Of a stretch of 64,000 nucleotides of DNA, positions 20,579 to 32,345 are shown one piece after another. The notes below the pieces were generated by a model that was given only the letters and a program-made list of their open reading frames with translations, did not search any database and was not told where the DNA came from. The stretch is from contig JAQJVL010000002.1 of the NCBI GenBank assembly GCA_035578905.1, positions 9,424,717 to 9,488,716 of the forward strand, given 5' to 3'. The position numbers and the translations under genes are program-made. Source of the DNA: Stictocephala bisonia. Its lineage: Eukaryota; Arthropoda; Insecta; Hemiptera; Membracidae. Position 1 is the first letter of the stretch, and the number at the start of each line of letters is the position of its first letter.

Positions 20579-20724
20579 TTTCGATTAAAAACACACGCTG
20601 CATTCATTAAATGTCAGCCGAATTATCTATTAGTTTAAAAAAAACCTTTTTGAAGTGTGCCCTGATTTCAATTACGTTTTAATCATCTTTCTCTATTTTA
20701 ACTAAAAAAAATTTTATGTATATT

Positions 20725-21167
20725 TAGTCGGCACTGGTGGCGCAGTGCTCTGACCCAGATACTTGGGAACAAAGTCTTAAGGAGATTGTAGGTGATAGAT
20801 TCTATGCTCGGTATTCTTAATACAGATTCGGCGTCCACTCAATGGTTGCCATCGACGTGGACACTACAAGAAAAGTCTGGAGTGTCCGTTTATGATGGTT
20901 GTCAAGTTGAATTGTTGTATTGGGGAGAGAACTGAGTGTGAGACTTGTCAGTTAGTTGGAAATCAGACCAACACTACGTGGTTCGGATTCCACGTAAAAC
21001 TGTAGGTTTCATAGTTGCCCAGGCTATTAGGCTATTAATAAATAGTCCTTACTGAGCTAAATCAAACTCAGATAGTAACAATGACAACTCTCATCTACAC
21101 TCATCACACTCAATCACCCCTCAAATTCGCCCATATCTCTACGATCGGCGTTTTAGAAATGAATAAA
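20725..21167 (+). repeat. SINE family A, near-complete copy
   Basis: This is the best family member, about 440 bp. The head is GTCGGCACTGGTGGCGCAGT with an A-box-like TGGCGCAGTG and a B-box-like GATAGATTCTATGCTCGG. It is followed by GGCGTCCACTCAATGGTTGC, then AGAACTGAGTGTGAGAC, the TCAGTTAG-TGGAAATCAGACC block, ACTACGTGGTTCGGATTCC, the TAGGCTATTAATAAATAG block, an ACTCATC-rich stretch, and the end CTACGATCGGCGTTTTAGAA. The head supports a tRNA-derived, RNA polymerase III-transcribed retroelement. Several truncated or inverted copies lie elsewhere in the window. Confidence 0.75.
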
Positions 21168-22026
21168 ATAATAAACTTCTCAATTTATGAACTCTCTTCA
21201 TATATTTTTACATTTATTTTATTTTAGTAGGACGTATGTAAGTTTAGGTGATTCTCTTTATTAATTATAAATACAACTGTTTTCATAAATTATTAAAACT
21301 AAATGTTAAATTTATTATTATTTGTTTGTTCTCTGTACGTTTAGTATTTTGCTCTATTTTGGGGCAACTGTAAGGAATGGCCTAGAGGCCATGAACTTGC
21401 ATCTGTAAAATATTTTCAAATCTTTTAAAATAAATACATCTATTATTATTTTGTAGAAAACATGAAACACAAAGTTCACAAATAATAGGCAACAATTCAA
21501 TTACGCTATCTCAAGTAAATCTCCATAATGTTTGTGAATTTATAATTTTTTAAAAATACGTTTGTGTTCAATATTTTTGTATCACTACAAAATTTAATGG
21601 GGAAAATAAAAATGTTTTCATAGTCTAAGTAAAGGATTAGCTGCAGTTTATATAATATCATCAAGCAGAGTGGACAGCTGCAATTAAACTTAAATTATTA
21701 TCACTAGTTTCGATTTAATGCAATCAAACATATTAGAAAATAAACAAATGAAAAAAAATCACCAGAGGGAACGTGTGAACGCACGTCACTGATCGTAACT
21801 TCTGAAGCACTGTGATTGTGTTTATCACTCGAGGAACAATGACAGTGACAGTCCCAAAGCCGGTCAATAACAGGATCGATAGGGCACTACATTACTGGCT
21901 TCCGGTATCTACTAGTATTTCGAATAATGGATGGATTATTCTGGAAATAAGGGACATGGAAAATATTAAATGGTTTTATCTTTGAAGCAATATTAAAAAA
22001 AAACTCTTAATTTATTATATGTAATA
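21168..22026. other. sequence with no identified gene
   Basis: AT-rich. A moderately GC-rich part about 21775-21915 shows no family or frame that I recognise. Confidence 0.35.
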
Positions 22027-22580
22027 ACTAAGGGACACCCCTGCAGGCTTCGCGTGCCAACCCCGATTCTCGCTATCCTCGATACACCTCAGCCTTCGGC
22101 CTCAGTATGTGACTTTGACTACAAATAAGGTTGGATTATGTGTATAACGTAAAATCACAATATTAAATTTATTTACAGTATTTCACTCACACTACTTGCG
22201 TTGCTACCTATTTATTAGTATAGGATATTACTTAGCCTATTTCAAACGTGTTTCTTTAATTTGTTTTTGTTTAACTTCTTAAGATTAAACTCTTAATAGC
22301 GTAATATACAAAATAAACATGTTTATTTATTTACAAAACATATATTATTAATTTACCAAAATCAACTCAATGTTATTCTTATGGAGAAAAGGAAATGTTG
22401 AGGGACTGTTTGTACCTTAGGAATGGAATTTCTGAAATTCCTTTCTTAGTAGATCCATTCAATACTAAAGCAAACTTCCTTTAAAATTTCTTGTAAATCC
22501 GAGGGGTGGTTTTGAGATTTCGTGATGAGTGAGTGAGTCAGTCAGTTAGTGGTATTTGGCTTTTATATGTATAGATAAAA
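22027..22580 (+). repeat. dispersed family G, full-looking copy
   Basis: Head: GGGACACCCCTGCAGGCTTC, GCGTGCCAACCCCGATTCTCG-like, CCTCAGCCTTCGGCCTCAG. Middle: TTTCACTCACACTACTTGCG, TTGCTACCTATTTATTA. Tail: ATGTTATTCTTATGGAGAAA, GGAATGGAATTTCTG, TTTCTTAGTAGATCC, GATGAGTGAGTGAGTCAGTC, GTGGTATTTGGCTTTTATAT. The copy at 25922-26552 has the same order. Confidence 0.7.
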
Positions 22581-22929
22581 CAATTTCAATCGACTATTAT
22601 TATATTTTTAAATTGATTTTCAACTGTAATTTAAACAGATCTTTAGGCTACTTCAATTGAGAGTGTTTTAAACCGATTTAAAATAAAAGTTTTAGTGAAC
22701 TGATTAGTAAAGGGAATAAATTAAACCCACTTATATACATACAAGAAATGTACTATAATGTTTTGTGTTTTTAATCTTGAATAATTGCCTTAAAGTATTT
22801 TTCAGTAGGGATTGAAATAAATATCGAAATTAAATAACCGCATGCATTTTTTTAAGATTAAACAATTTGGAAGAAATTATGACGTTCATGTTCTAGTAAA
22901 AAAGAAAAAAAAAAAAACTAATAAGTTGT

Positions 22930-24194
22930 GATATGTAGATAATATTTGGATATTTCCAATGCTTCGAGTGTTTAGGAAACAAGCACAACATTTCTACAGG
23001 TATAACAAGCTCATGTCGTCTTCAAGTGTACTTACTAACTCAGCCTACATCTAAAACTATTTTTTTCTCCTTAACCCATACTAATTAAAAAAAGACTTAA
23101 TACTACATGCCTAGATACCAAAGATTACTGTTGAAAGTCAAACGTTCTTAAAAAACTATGAAGGTTGTGTGTAAAATGTTCATGTTTTGTATCCTACATT
23201 TATTATTGTGAATGTTCCGAGACGTATCTCCAACCTAGAACCCCTGGGACAAGGAAAAAAGATGCTCCCTCCAAGTGGACCTAGGGGCATTGGTGTCTCA
23301 CTTTTATTGGGTGAGGTGTATGTGTGTATATTTTGCTATATGTGGTGTATATGGTTTTTTATTGTTGTTAAAATGATACTTTAACGTGTTCAGTAAACAT
23401 GAATAGTTTACACACCAACATCCATTAGGCCTCCGCCCTGACGCCCGTGCCTCTAGACCCGCATGGAGGGAGTATTTTACTTTGTCCCCCGGAACACTAG
23501 TTCGGACGCTCGTCACGAGGAAAAATCAAACAAAACATATTTTCAAACACAGCAGATTTGTTCAAAAACACAGGGAACACTTCCAACGATTACGACACCC
23601 CCTCCCACCAATCACCTTGCACAGTCCACCTAGGCATCGCTTGGAGGGGGCTACCCCCACCACTCATCACGGATCGGCTTATCGCAAGGATTCAGTTCGG
23701 TGCGAGGACCCTTTCCACCCGCCTGAGTGGAATGGGAAGCTGGATGGATAAGTTGAATATTTAGTCTATTTTACAACCTGCTCTATGTTTTGTTGAATTT
23801 TTTCATATTTTGCATTTATTTCGTGTCTCATTGAATATTTGGTCTATTTATTAACTTGCCCTGTGTTTTGTCGGACGATTTCATAATTTTCATTTCTTTT
23901 GTATTTCATACTGTGTATTATATTTTGTATAATTATGTTATGTGTGATAGTTTTTTAAGAACGTTTGACTTTCAACAGTAATATTTAGTATCTAATCATT
24001 GTAGTATTAAGTTTTTTTTTTTTTTAAAATAGTATGGGTCAAGAAGAAAAATAATAATAAAAAAGTAGTTTTAGATGTAGGTTAAGTTAGTAAGAACACC
24101 TGATGACAACAGGAGTTTGTTATACCTGTCGAAACGTTTTGTTTGTTCATAAACACTCGAGGCATTGGAAATCTCCAAATATTATCTACATATC
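22930..24194. mobile_element. fold-back element with about 235-bp inverted arms; hammerhead-like core in the right arm
   Basis: The left arm (22930-23160) is the inverse complement of the right arm (23947-24194) with scattered differences. Shared phrases include GATATGTAGATAATATTTGG, GTAGGCTGA/TTAGATGTAGG and CTTTCAACAGTAA. The roughly 790-bp interior is more GC-rich at 23400-23720 and has short open frames (for example 23482-23751), but I recognise no protein family. The right arm contains a hammerhead-type core. This resembles a PLE derivative with inverted and direct pseudo-LTRs flanking a short insert. Confidence 0.6.
24092..24140 (+). ncRNA. hammerhead-like motif in the fold-back right arm
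   Basis: Order seen: GAACAC, CTGATGA, helix II ACAGG...CCTGT with an 11-nt loop, GAAA, then self-complementary ACGT context. A stem I partner TGTTC follows at a short distance, pairing with GAACA only if a few bases are looped out. The equivalent in the left arm is mutated. It is less complete than the PLE and 53-kb motifs. Confidence 0.4.
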
Positions 24195-24885
24195 ATGAAC
24201 AATCCAATGCTAATAAATAACTTTCAAACAACAGTTAATAAGTTGTCATAGCAGTTTATTTAGACAAATACTCACTATACAGGCTTTTAAATGTATAAAG
24301 AATGAAAATAATCTTCTCTTAGTTTGTTGGTTCTGACAAACTTTGCGGTGGAAAATGAAATCACAGTCGTTATCTGAGAAAAGTCAAGAGGGTGGGAGTG
24401 ATGGAAAAGGGCCTTAATGGGTGTGATAGAATTGTGAAATGCGAGATGGACTGGGTGTCTCTAACATCCATTTCCACGCTGAATAACCCAATTTGACGAC
24501 ACACAGTTGACATCGATTTGTACACATAATACCTAAAATATGTAAATAACCATACGATTATTTATACAAATAAAAATATTATTATATTGAACTAAATGTA
24601 TCACTACGGTATATATTTCAACATTTGACGTACGTAACGCCTTCCCTTAAAGAACGCAATTTAGAGTCTGCTTGAGTATTGCCTGTCCAGAGTTCTTGCA
24701 GGCGCTCTCCAGCAAGAGTACGTACAGGGTGGGAAAAATATGGGGGAAAAAATACAACTCAACTTTTGTATGACTTCACTTGTAAAAGTGAAATTTTGTA
24801 CATGATAATGGTTCTAAAGAACATACTTTTTGACATCATTAGCGACATTTAATCTTTTCAAGTGAATGGCATACGAGGAGAGCCA
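24195..24885. other. sequence with no identified gene
   Basis: Moderately AT-rich, no recognisable frame, RNA or repeat. Confidence 0.35.
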
Positions 24886-25110
24886 ATGGGTGAGCCAGTG
24901 GCCAAGCGGTCTAAGGCGTCAGGACTTTGTGCTTGGGTTAGAGATAGTGCTGGTTAGAATCCGGCCTAGACTGGAAGATTTATCAGTTATATTCACCATT
25001 TACTGTACTGGCTCGCCCCCTTACTCTGTCTGAATAAGGTCCTCGCATAGACAATAGTCTATGAGTACTGGGCAGAGTATTGTTAAGAAGAAAATCTACC
25101 TCTCCTTTTT
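24886..25110 (+). repeat. tRNA-Leu/Ser-like SINE
   Basis: The head has an A box, GTGGCCAAGCGGTCTAAGGC, and a B-box-like GGTTAGAATCC about 45 bp later (one mismatch to the canonical GGTTCGAATCC). A non-tRNA body follows, ending in a poly(T)/poly(A)-like stretch near 25100. A second diverged head lies at 43371-43450. The defective acceptor-stem pairing and the body argue for a SINE and not a tRNA gene. Confidence 0.6.
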
Positions 25111-25921
25111 ATAAAAAAAGGAGTTGAACGAAAAGCTTTAACGTAAGCCTAGGTCGTGTTTGGTATCAAATGAAAGGTATATTCAAGAGAAATTAATTGC
25201 CGCAAACCGGACTTCGAAAAGTTTATTCTTTTCAGAGTAGCGGTCATTTGAATTTCAAAGTAACTGGTTTGAACAAGATTATTTCTCTGCTATTTAACGG
25301 TTTTAAGAAAATTATTCTAATCGAAAATTATACTTTATGGAACACAATAATTAAAAACAAAATCCAATTACCAAATTGTATTTGGAAAAAATGACGTTGT
25401 TGGGAAAGCGTTTCCATATTTTATTTTCACCCTCTTCATTATGAAAAACGCTCAACTCCTTAACACAGAGAATTGAGAGAAAATGTATATTGAATTGTTA
25501 AATGAAAAAACAATTTAAAACTAATAGCATATTAATATTAGTTTTATATATTGGTTTTGAATCGTGTTTTATTTAACAATTAATTATATTTATTGAAACA
25601 AATACAGCTCCATCTTAAGCCATAAGGGAGACAAATAAATAATACATTTTTTGCTAGTTAAAAAATTGGATAAAGATATAAATATAAAAAAATCACTTCA
25701 AACTAATTCTAAGATACTGTTGTGTAAGTAGACGCTAGATCTCAAGGATTATTTCCTTTAAGTATCCTAGGGAATCCGTACATTATTGGCGGTCTTGGGT
25801 CAGAACTTATCCTGTTGTATTTTTGTCAAAATGTAGACTTTAAAAATTTCGTACACTTAATTCAATTATTTTCGTAGAGTTTCTCACTGACTTTATGTAG
25901 TATTTTTAATTATATATTTAA
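25111..25921. other. AT-rich sequence with no identified gene
   Basis: No recognisable gene or repeat. Confidence 0.35.
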
Positions 25922-26552
25922 ATAGGGGACACCCCTACACGCTTCGCATGCCAACCCTAACTCTCGCTGTGCCCAATACACCTCGGCCTCGGCATGTGAC
26001 TTTTAACTACAAATAACAGTATGAAAACTGTATAACATAACATTACAATATTACATTTATTTACACTATACCACTCACACTACTTGCGTTGCTACCTATT
26101 TATTAAAAAAAATACCCAATGTTATTACTCTTATAACATTAATGGTGTTACTTAGCCTATTTCAAACGTGTTCATTCAATATATTTTTTTACAGCTGAAG
26201 ATTGAACTCTTGATGCATCAATAGCATAATGTAAAAATAAAAAATCAATAGTATAATGTCAAACATAAAAATTTAACCATGTTTATTTGTTTACAAAACA
26301 GCTGTTATTAATTTACTAAAAATCGACCTAAAGATATTCTTATGGAAAAAAAGGAAATTCTGAACCCCTGAGGAATATACTGTTTGTACCCCTTAGGAAT
26401 AGGATTTCGAAAAATACTTTTTTAGTGGGTCCCTTCGATTCTAAAACAAACTTCCTTTAGCATTTCGTGTTAATCCGTGGTTTTTGAGATTTTTTATGAG
26501 TGATTCAGTGGTATTTGGCTAATATATATATATATGTATATAGATTTTGGTT
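25922..26552 (+). repeat. dispersed family G, second full-looking copy
   Basis: Same order of head, middle and tail blocks as 22027-22580: GGGGACACCCCTACACGCTTC, CTCACACTACTTGCGTTGCT, ATTCTTATGGAAAA, GTGATTCAGTGGTATTTGGC. It ends in a short TA run. Confidence 0.7.
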
Positions 26553-28114
26553 TTATATTCTTCTGTTTATATAATGCATTAACTGGGTCGTCCATTAACA
26601 ATCATTCTTGTAGCATCTTCTTCGCTGATCTGTGTTATCTTCATACCGATTTATCATAACCTTACTAGTTTCCGGTTGATTATCTGAAAAATGTTCATTG
26701 CACTTGCAATGTTCATGTACATTGTGACATATTTTCTTACAATAAGTCAATAAATTTCCTCTAACAAGGTGTTCATCACGATCCCAATTGGCTGAAATGA
26801 GGATTGAATTAACTTGTTATTGATTTATAACAATTCGTGTTTACGTTTCAAAATACATTTAATTAATATCTCTTCTTGGAATTTATATTTCTATGTTTAT
26901 TTTTGTTTTTCAAGATCACTGTTGATAGATCTACTTGTCTTATGTGTTTTAGTTTAACACAGTGGGTAAGATGATGTTATCCCTGCTACGTTTAAGAGAA
27001 GTGAATCTTGCAAAACGCGTTTGTGTCCGTTAATTGATATAATATTGTTTTCTTAAAATTATCCTCCTTCATAAATATAGATTATAACTAGAATCTATAT
27101 TTATCAGTGACAACCACGTTCATATTCGGATATTTATTACAGACTGGCTCATGCAGTATCTCGGCCAGTTAACTGCGTCAAGGAGGTCCTGGATTTAAGA
27201 GCTTTGCTGTCGCTAACAGCTGAACCTCGCAACTTGACAGGGGGTTTGTGGATCTGGGCTTCTCTCCCTACAGCATCCATGTATACAGTATGAATATGTA
27301 AGACAAATGTATTCTTTAAGTACATAATTTTATGGCAATTTTTTAAATCTTTCTATTTGGAAAGTTAATTAAATATTTAAAAACTTTACAATTAGTCTAA
27401 AAGAGTTTACCACTGGTATGTTTCTTGATAGTATTGTTAATTGTTGGTATTTTTAAACTTACGGAAGAAAGTTGTGATGGACTAAAAATTTACGCAACTC
27501 AATAAAAGATATAATTGGTCATAAATCAAGTAAATTTATAATATGTAAATGAATTGGGTCGTGCATAGATGCTAAGCCATATGCAGCAATAAAAATATAT
27601 TTTAATGTAGAATTTGTTGACTACATTTTTATAATTACTAAATCCTAAACTAAACTAACTGTACTGTTCATAATCATCCTGGATATTTGAACTCAATGAA
27701 CCAAATATTCACCGCCGACTCATAGATAATAACAAGGTGGAACACAGTTAAAAGTAGAGGAGGGAGCTTGCCTCATTAAAAATGTACAGGTCATTAGTAT
27801 GAAGATATTTAGAAACCAGGTACACCATAAACGTCGGGGACACTCAGTTTTGTTTGTGCGGAATATAATCGGACTAGTTTATTTTCAATAATTACAATCT
27901 TGGGTGCAAACAAATTACAAAAAAAGTTGGGTTGTCATGTTAACATACATGTTTGTAAAAATAATTAAGTACTAAAGAAGAAAACATAAAATAAAATATT
28001 CATTATTTGACAGTTTGGATAAATACGTAAAGATAACATGCTCTCTTGTTGCCAGTGTTTAAAATTTAAATTCATAATGTACGGCCAGAAAGAAATAGTA
28101 AAATAGAAAGCAAT
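26553..28114. other. AT-rich sequence; GC-richer island at about 27145-27285
   Basis: The island (TCTCGGCCAGTTAACTGCGTC and onward) shares a short TAACTGCGTCAAG phrase with the 5S-derived SINE at 30786 and may be a remnant of a related repeat. I recognise nothing else. Confidence 0.3.
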
Positions 28115-30510
28115 TGATTATAACATGAACAAACATAAAAGTTGAAAAATACTAAACAGAAAACCCAAAATAAACAATCTATTTTACATCTCTTAGTAAT
28201 AATAATTGTAATTTTTATTTACTATATGACCTATTTATATTCAGTGACACTTACGTAAACCTAGCCTTATAAATAAATTCTTGAAATACTATTGAAAATT
28301 TGAACTGAAAAAAAAATAAAAACAATAATATTCATTATAAGTTTAACGGAAAAAATAGTGGATTTTTCAATAATAATGTTATAGTTTCAACTTTATGAGA
28401 TCAGTCACGTCAATCGTCATGATTAGCTGACAGAAACCAAACAACAATATGGCGCTTAGTAGTAGAAAAGCTTTCAAAATTTAACAAATTTTCCGGTATA
28501 CATAAAAAGACTTTTGCTACAATGTAATAAAGTGAGTTTTTCCCATGTGCATCACAAAATCTAGGCAGTATGAAACCTTTCTACGTTTATAAATGGATAA
28601 TTTGTTTTAACGTTTGAGGTACTTGTAGGAATCATAAACTGACTAATACAACACACAGTTAGGGAGGCGTACTTACAAATATGAGTTACTGGACACAAAT
28701 ATTAATTTACACTTAACATTCAACAGTTTATTTCATTTTATATCTGCCACTTTTCCGTAAAGTGTCACTGTTCAATACTTATCGCTTTGATACCACAAGG
28801 AAGCATTTAACTCTGACACTGCAAACATTAAAAGTTAAAGAACTGACAATGAAGGTGCCACTGCAATCCAGAAGGATAAAAATATGTAATCTAGAATGGA
28901 TAAGACACCATGCTAAAATTTTCTAGCTCTTCTTAGAGACTAATTAGCCTCCACATAAGAAAGTCCTCTCACCATATAGGGACTACTCGATTGGCCGTGC
29001 AACTATAGAGGTGCGTTCCGTACCCCACCGTACATAAATAGGGATGGAGTATTCCAAAATTGCCATGGTCCGCAACGATATACAATATAAATACTGCACG
29101 CTATAGACATAAATAATTGTAAATTATATTGTGTTGTATTGTCATATATTTTGTCTATATATGGATATACACACTTAGAAGAAGAAGAATTACTGAGTTC
29201 AATAAATAATCAAATTAATTATTGTCAACGAAGTAAGCTTCTGATGTCAAAGGTAATATAACTAGCGTTGGTTGCAGGTACTTTCTAGAATTAATCTTAT
29301 TATTGCCATACACATGAATGATGGACGTAATATAATCTAAAATGACAGTCTGCAACTGGGTCAGTAAATAAAATGGGAACTGTAAAATCAAATATCCCTT
29401 GATGTACTTATACGGTTCACCGAACTTTGTTTAGTCAATCATGGACATTAATGTCAACCAACTTAGCTTTACAGTTAGTGAAAGCTGGATTAGCTTTTGA
29501 AACGCTTGGTTTAACTATGTATTTAGAAAAACAACGTTAATTATTAACTATTTTTATACAGTAATAAAATGTACGCAGTAACAATGGAAACTATTAGACA
29601 CAAAATTATTATGCTACTGATAAAATACGAAGCATTAGCAAGAAAACACGAATGTTACATTGGAACATATATTTTCATCAATTCTCATCATTTCACTTTT
29701 CTTTAATATTTTTATATAAAAGGAAATACGAGCTGTAAACATTCCGTTCTATTTATAGCCATAATATACAAAATAAACATGTATAACAATACTTGTTGTG
29801 GTGGTGGGGATGTGTTAGGCACGATAACACCTAATAACTGAACCAATCAAACAACTTTTTATGAATAGTCAATAAATGTGTTTTGAGACATAAGCTATTT
29901 ATATACTAAATACTGCGTTATTTCATTAACTGTTTATGCTAAAGTTAAGTTTAGAATTTATTTTTATCACAGATCCAAATAAAAAAATATTCAGAAATAC
30001 TATGGACCAGATCCCTCAAAGACACAAACGCTAAAACAAATGATCCATTTAGAAACGTAGAAAGGTCTAACGTAGATTCCGTAATACATCCGGAAAAACT
30101 CATTTGAATACACTGTCCCAAAAATATTTAATAATGGAAAATTTGTAAAATTGTATAAGCTTTTCTACTGTTGACGATCAACATGACTGATCACATGATG
30201 ATGTCAACTATAATTATTGAAAACGCTTTTTTAATTTTAATTTTATAAATTAAAAAAAATAATGTTTTGTTAAACTTATAATACATATTACTGTTTTTGA
30301 TTTTTTTTCAGTTCAAATTTTCAGTACTGTTTAAAGAAATTTATTTATTTGGTTTAGTTTACATAAGTATCACTAAATTGAAACACTGTAAGCTATATAT
30401 ATACATATAAATAAAATTATACTTTTACTACAATAAATACAATGTATTGTTTATTTTCGGTTTTATATTTTGTATTTTTTAGCTTTTATGCTGGTTTATG
30501 TTATAATTAT
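28115..30510. repeat. large inverted repeat: about 500-bp arms around a 1.36-kb spacer
   Basis: The left arm (about 28115-28640) and right arm (about 30000-30510) are inverse complements at moderate identity. Matching blocks include AAATTTGAACTGAAAAAAAA against the TTTTTTTTCAGTTCAAATTT region, TATAAGTTTAAC, CGGAAAATTTGT, AAAGCTTTTCTAC and AACGTAGAAAGG. The spacer shows no coding frame that I recognise. It could be a decayed transposon with long terminal inverted repeats or two opposed copies of one dispersed repeat. Confidence 0.6.
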
Positions 30511-30599
30511 TTAATATTGGTTTCTATTTAACTATTTTCTTTCTAGATGTACATTACGATTATAAATTTCAAGCACCGATGCTAAGAGCGCTTGTTATA

Positions 30600-30735
30600 T
30601 TTACCTATTTATTAAGCAACATTGAGCGTGGCTGTCCCTTGGATCACCCACCCATATGTACTCACTCATATCATGAAATCTCCTGAACCACTACATATAT
30701 TTTGATAAAATGTAGTAGGTAGTTAGCTTTTGTAT
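30600..30735 (+). repeat. 5S-derived SINE fragment joined to another repeat
   Basis: TTAAGCAACATTGAGCGTGG, then CTGTCCCTTGGATCACCCACCC, resembles the 5S-like head. It is then followed by an unrelated body (TATCATGAAATCTCCTGAAC, AAATGTAGTAGGTAG). Confidence 0.45.
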
Positions 30736-30739
30736 CATA

Positions 30740-30965
30740 CAAGAACCAGTGGCCTTGACCAGAGGGTTCCAGCGTTATCGCAAGATAACTGCGTCAAGCA
30801 ACATCAATCGTGGCTGTTCCTTGGATAGGTGACCGTCTGAGTGATCCCGTCCTTGCTCGCAGCCCAATCACTGGTAGTGGTTTTGAAGTCAACCATAAGA
30901 CTTCAAGGTCCTCAGGTTATATCTCATATAGGGCTGCTTAGCCCTAACTTCACTTGTTAAAATAA
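30740..30965 (+). repeat. 5S rRNA-derived SINE, plus strand
   Basis: The head contains GCGTCAAGCAACATCAATCG, then TTGGATAGGTGACCGTCTGA, corresponding in order and spacing to the C-box half of 5S rRNA. The body ATCCCGTCCTTGC, then GGTAGTGGTTTTGAAG, and the tail CCCTAACTTCACTTGTTAAA are shared with the inverted copy at 4390-4605. Confidence 0.6.
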
Positions 30966-32086
30966 AACAACCTTTAACTTTTAATATTTGTTTGTAAGTA
31001 TATGTAATTAATAATTAATTAAAGGAGTTCACGAGTTCTCAGTTAAACATTCATAATATTTGTTATCAATAAAATAAATACAAACAAAACCGATTTCTCG
31101 AACAGTAAATTATAATTTGAAGTGATAATAAATTTTGAAATGTTCGTTCGTTATAATTAGATCACGATTTAAACAAATAATTCAACAAGTCTAAATGTAT
31201 AAGTATTTTGTAAACGAAAACCAGCTGAACGCATCTTTTTGAAATATTAAAACAATTAGACGACTGAAACCTCATTGTACATAATATTTCAAAAGAATAA
31301 AAATCATATTTATGTCCAGTTTTTATCAGAAAAGTGCAACAGAGTTTCGCAAGTAGAGAGCCTGAACAATATTGTTATGGTTTATATGTCAAATTATAAA
31401 AGTAAACATTTCTTCTTCTCTGAATGAAAGACTGCGTTTTCAAAAAAGAACGCCAACTGTCTCGTAATTTACCTTCCACGACTCGTGGAAACACAATGCC
31501 CCAAGACTCCCGTCAGAAGTTGGAAGAAATACCGATAAACTTCTGGGGTTAAGTTTGGCTAACACCTTACTTGTTTGTAATAAGCCTTATGACAGTTATT
31601 TTAGAAAATAATATTTAATCCTAATGTAGGTTTATGCAAATATGATCTCGCCTTTATATTGACCCTCCCTGATAATTCTATTTCAGGGGATAATAGCGTG
31701 ATAATAAGTAGTAATTACGCACAATTAACCTCGAATGTTGTTATAAATTAAAGACTACACATACCTTGTATGTGTACTCTTTAATTGACAAGTTAACAAG
31801 TTGTAAAAGCCTTTCTATCTTAATTAAAAGTTGGATCATTACCCAAATCCTTACGAAAGCTTATTTTATTTTGTGTAACAATCTGTATGACATCAATTTC
31901 AAAAGAGAGCAAAAAATTAAAAAAACCTATAGGCTACCACTTTTGAATCATTTTTAAACATGTGAAGTAACAAATAGATTTCCTGTGCCTAAAAAAAATT
32001 GCCTTCAACAGTGAGAAAATATGGATTTAATAATAAGTGACGTTACAATGGAAAAGATCTTTACTGTTAAATTTGTTTGTTTATTA
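30966..32086. other. AT-rich sequence with no identified gene
   Basis: No gene or repeat recognised. A slightly GC-richer patch around 31460-31560 has no obvious frame. Confidence 0.35.
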
Positions 32087-32345
32087 TTAATTTATGATGG
32101 TTAATGCAGTGGCTAAGTCCTCGGACTTCGGAGTGCTTTGTGCAAGGTTCGAATCACTAACTGAGCTGATTGTTGTTACTTCTATCTTTGAAAAAAGTTC
32201 ACAAACAAGGTTGCAGACACATGTGAATTGGCAAGTCAATGTTATAACATTGACTTGCCTTTTGCCTTCTGCTGTTTCTGTTTCCCCACAGCCTTTTATC
32301 AACTCCCCCTGTTGGAGGGTTGTACATTCACTTATATATACATAA
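32087..32345 (+). repeat. tRNA-derived SINE with a 30-bp perfect palindrome
   Basis: The head GCAGTGGCTAAGTCCTCGG (A-box-like) and CAAGGTTCGAATCAC (B box) are spaced as in a tRNA. Downstream, 32230-32259 is a perfect palindrome with 15-bp arms (GGCAAGTCAATGTTA and its complement). The copy ends near a short TA/poly(A) stretch at 32345. Opposed reading frames across the palindrome are artefacts. Confidence 0.55.

Noticed and set aside
20020..20607. Frames spanning the N run
   Set aside because: They consist almost entirely of undetermined bases.
23482..23764. Host gene inside the fold-back element
   Set aside because: Two overlapping frames, no splice signals or family recognised; kept only as a GC-rich interior of unknown origin.
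24886..24975. Functional tRNA-Leu/Ser gene
   Set aside because: A and B boxes are recognisable, but stem pairing is poor, the B box is mutated and a non-tRNA body follows; it is a SINE head, with a related degraded one at 43371.
30740..30860. 5S rRNA gene
   Set aside because: Only the promoter half resembles 5S, the 5' half is absent, and the copy shares a non-5S body with 4390-4605.
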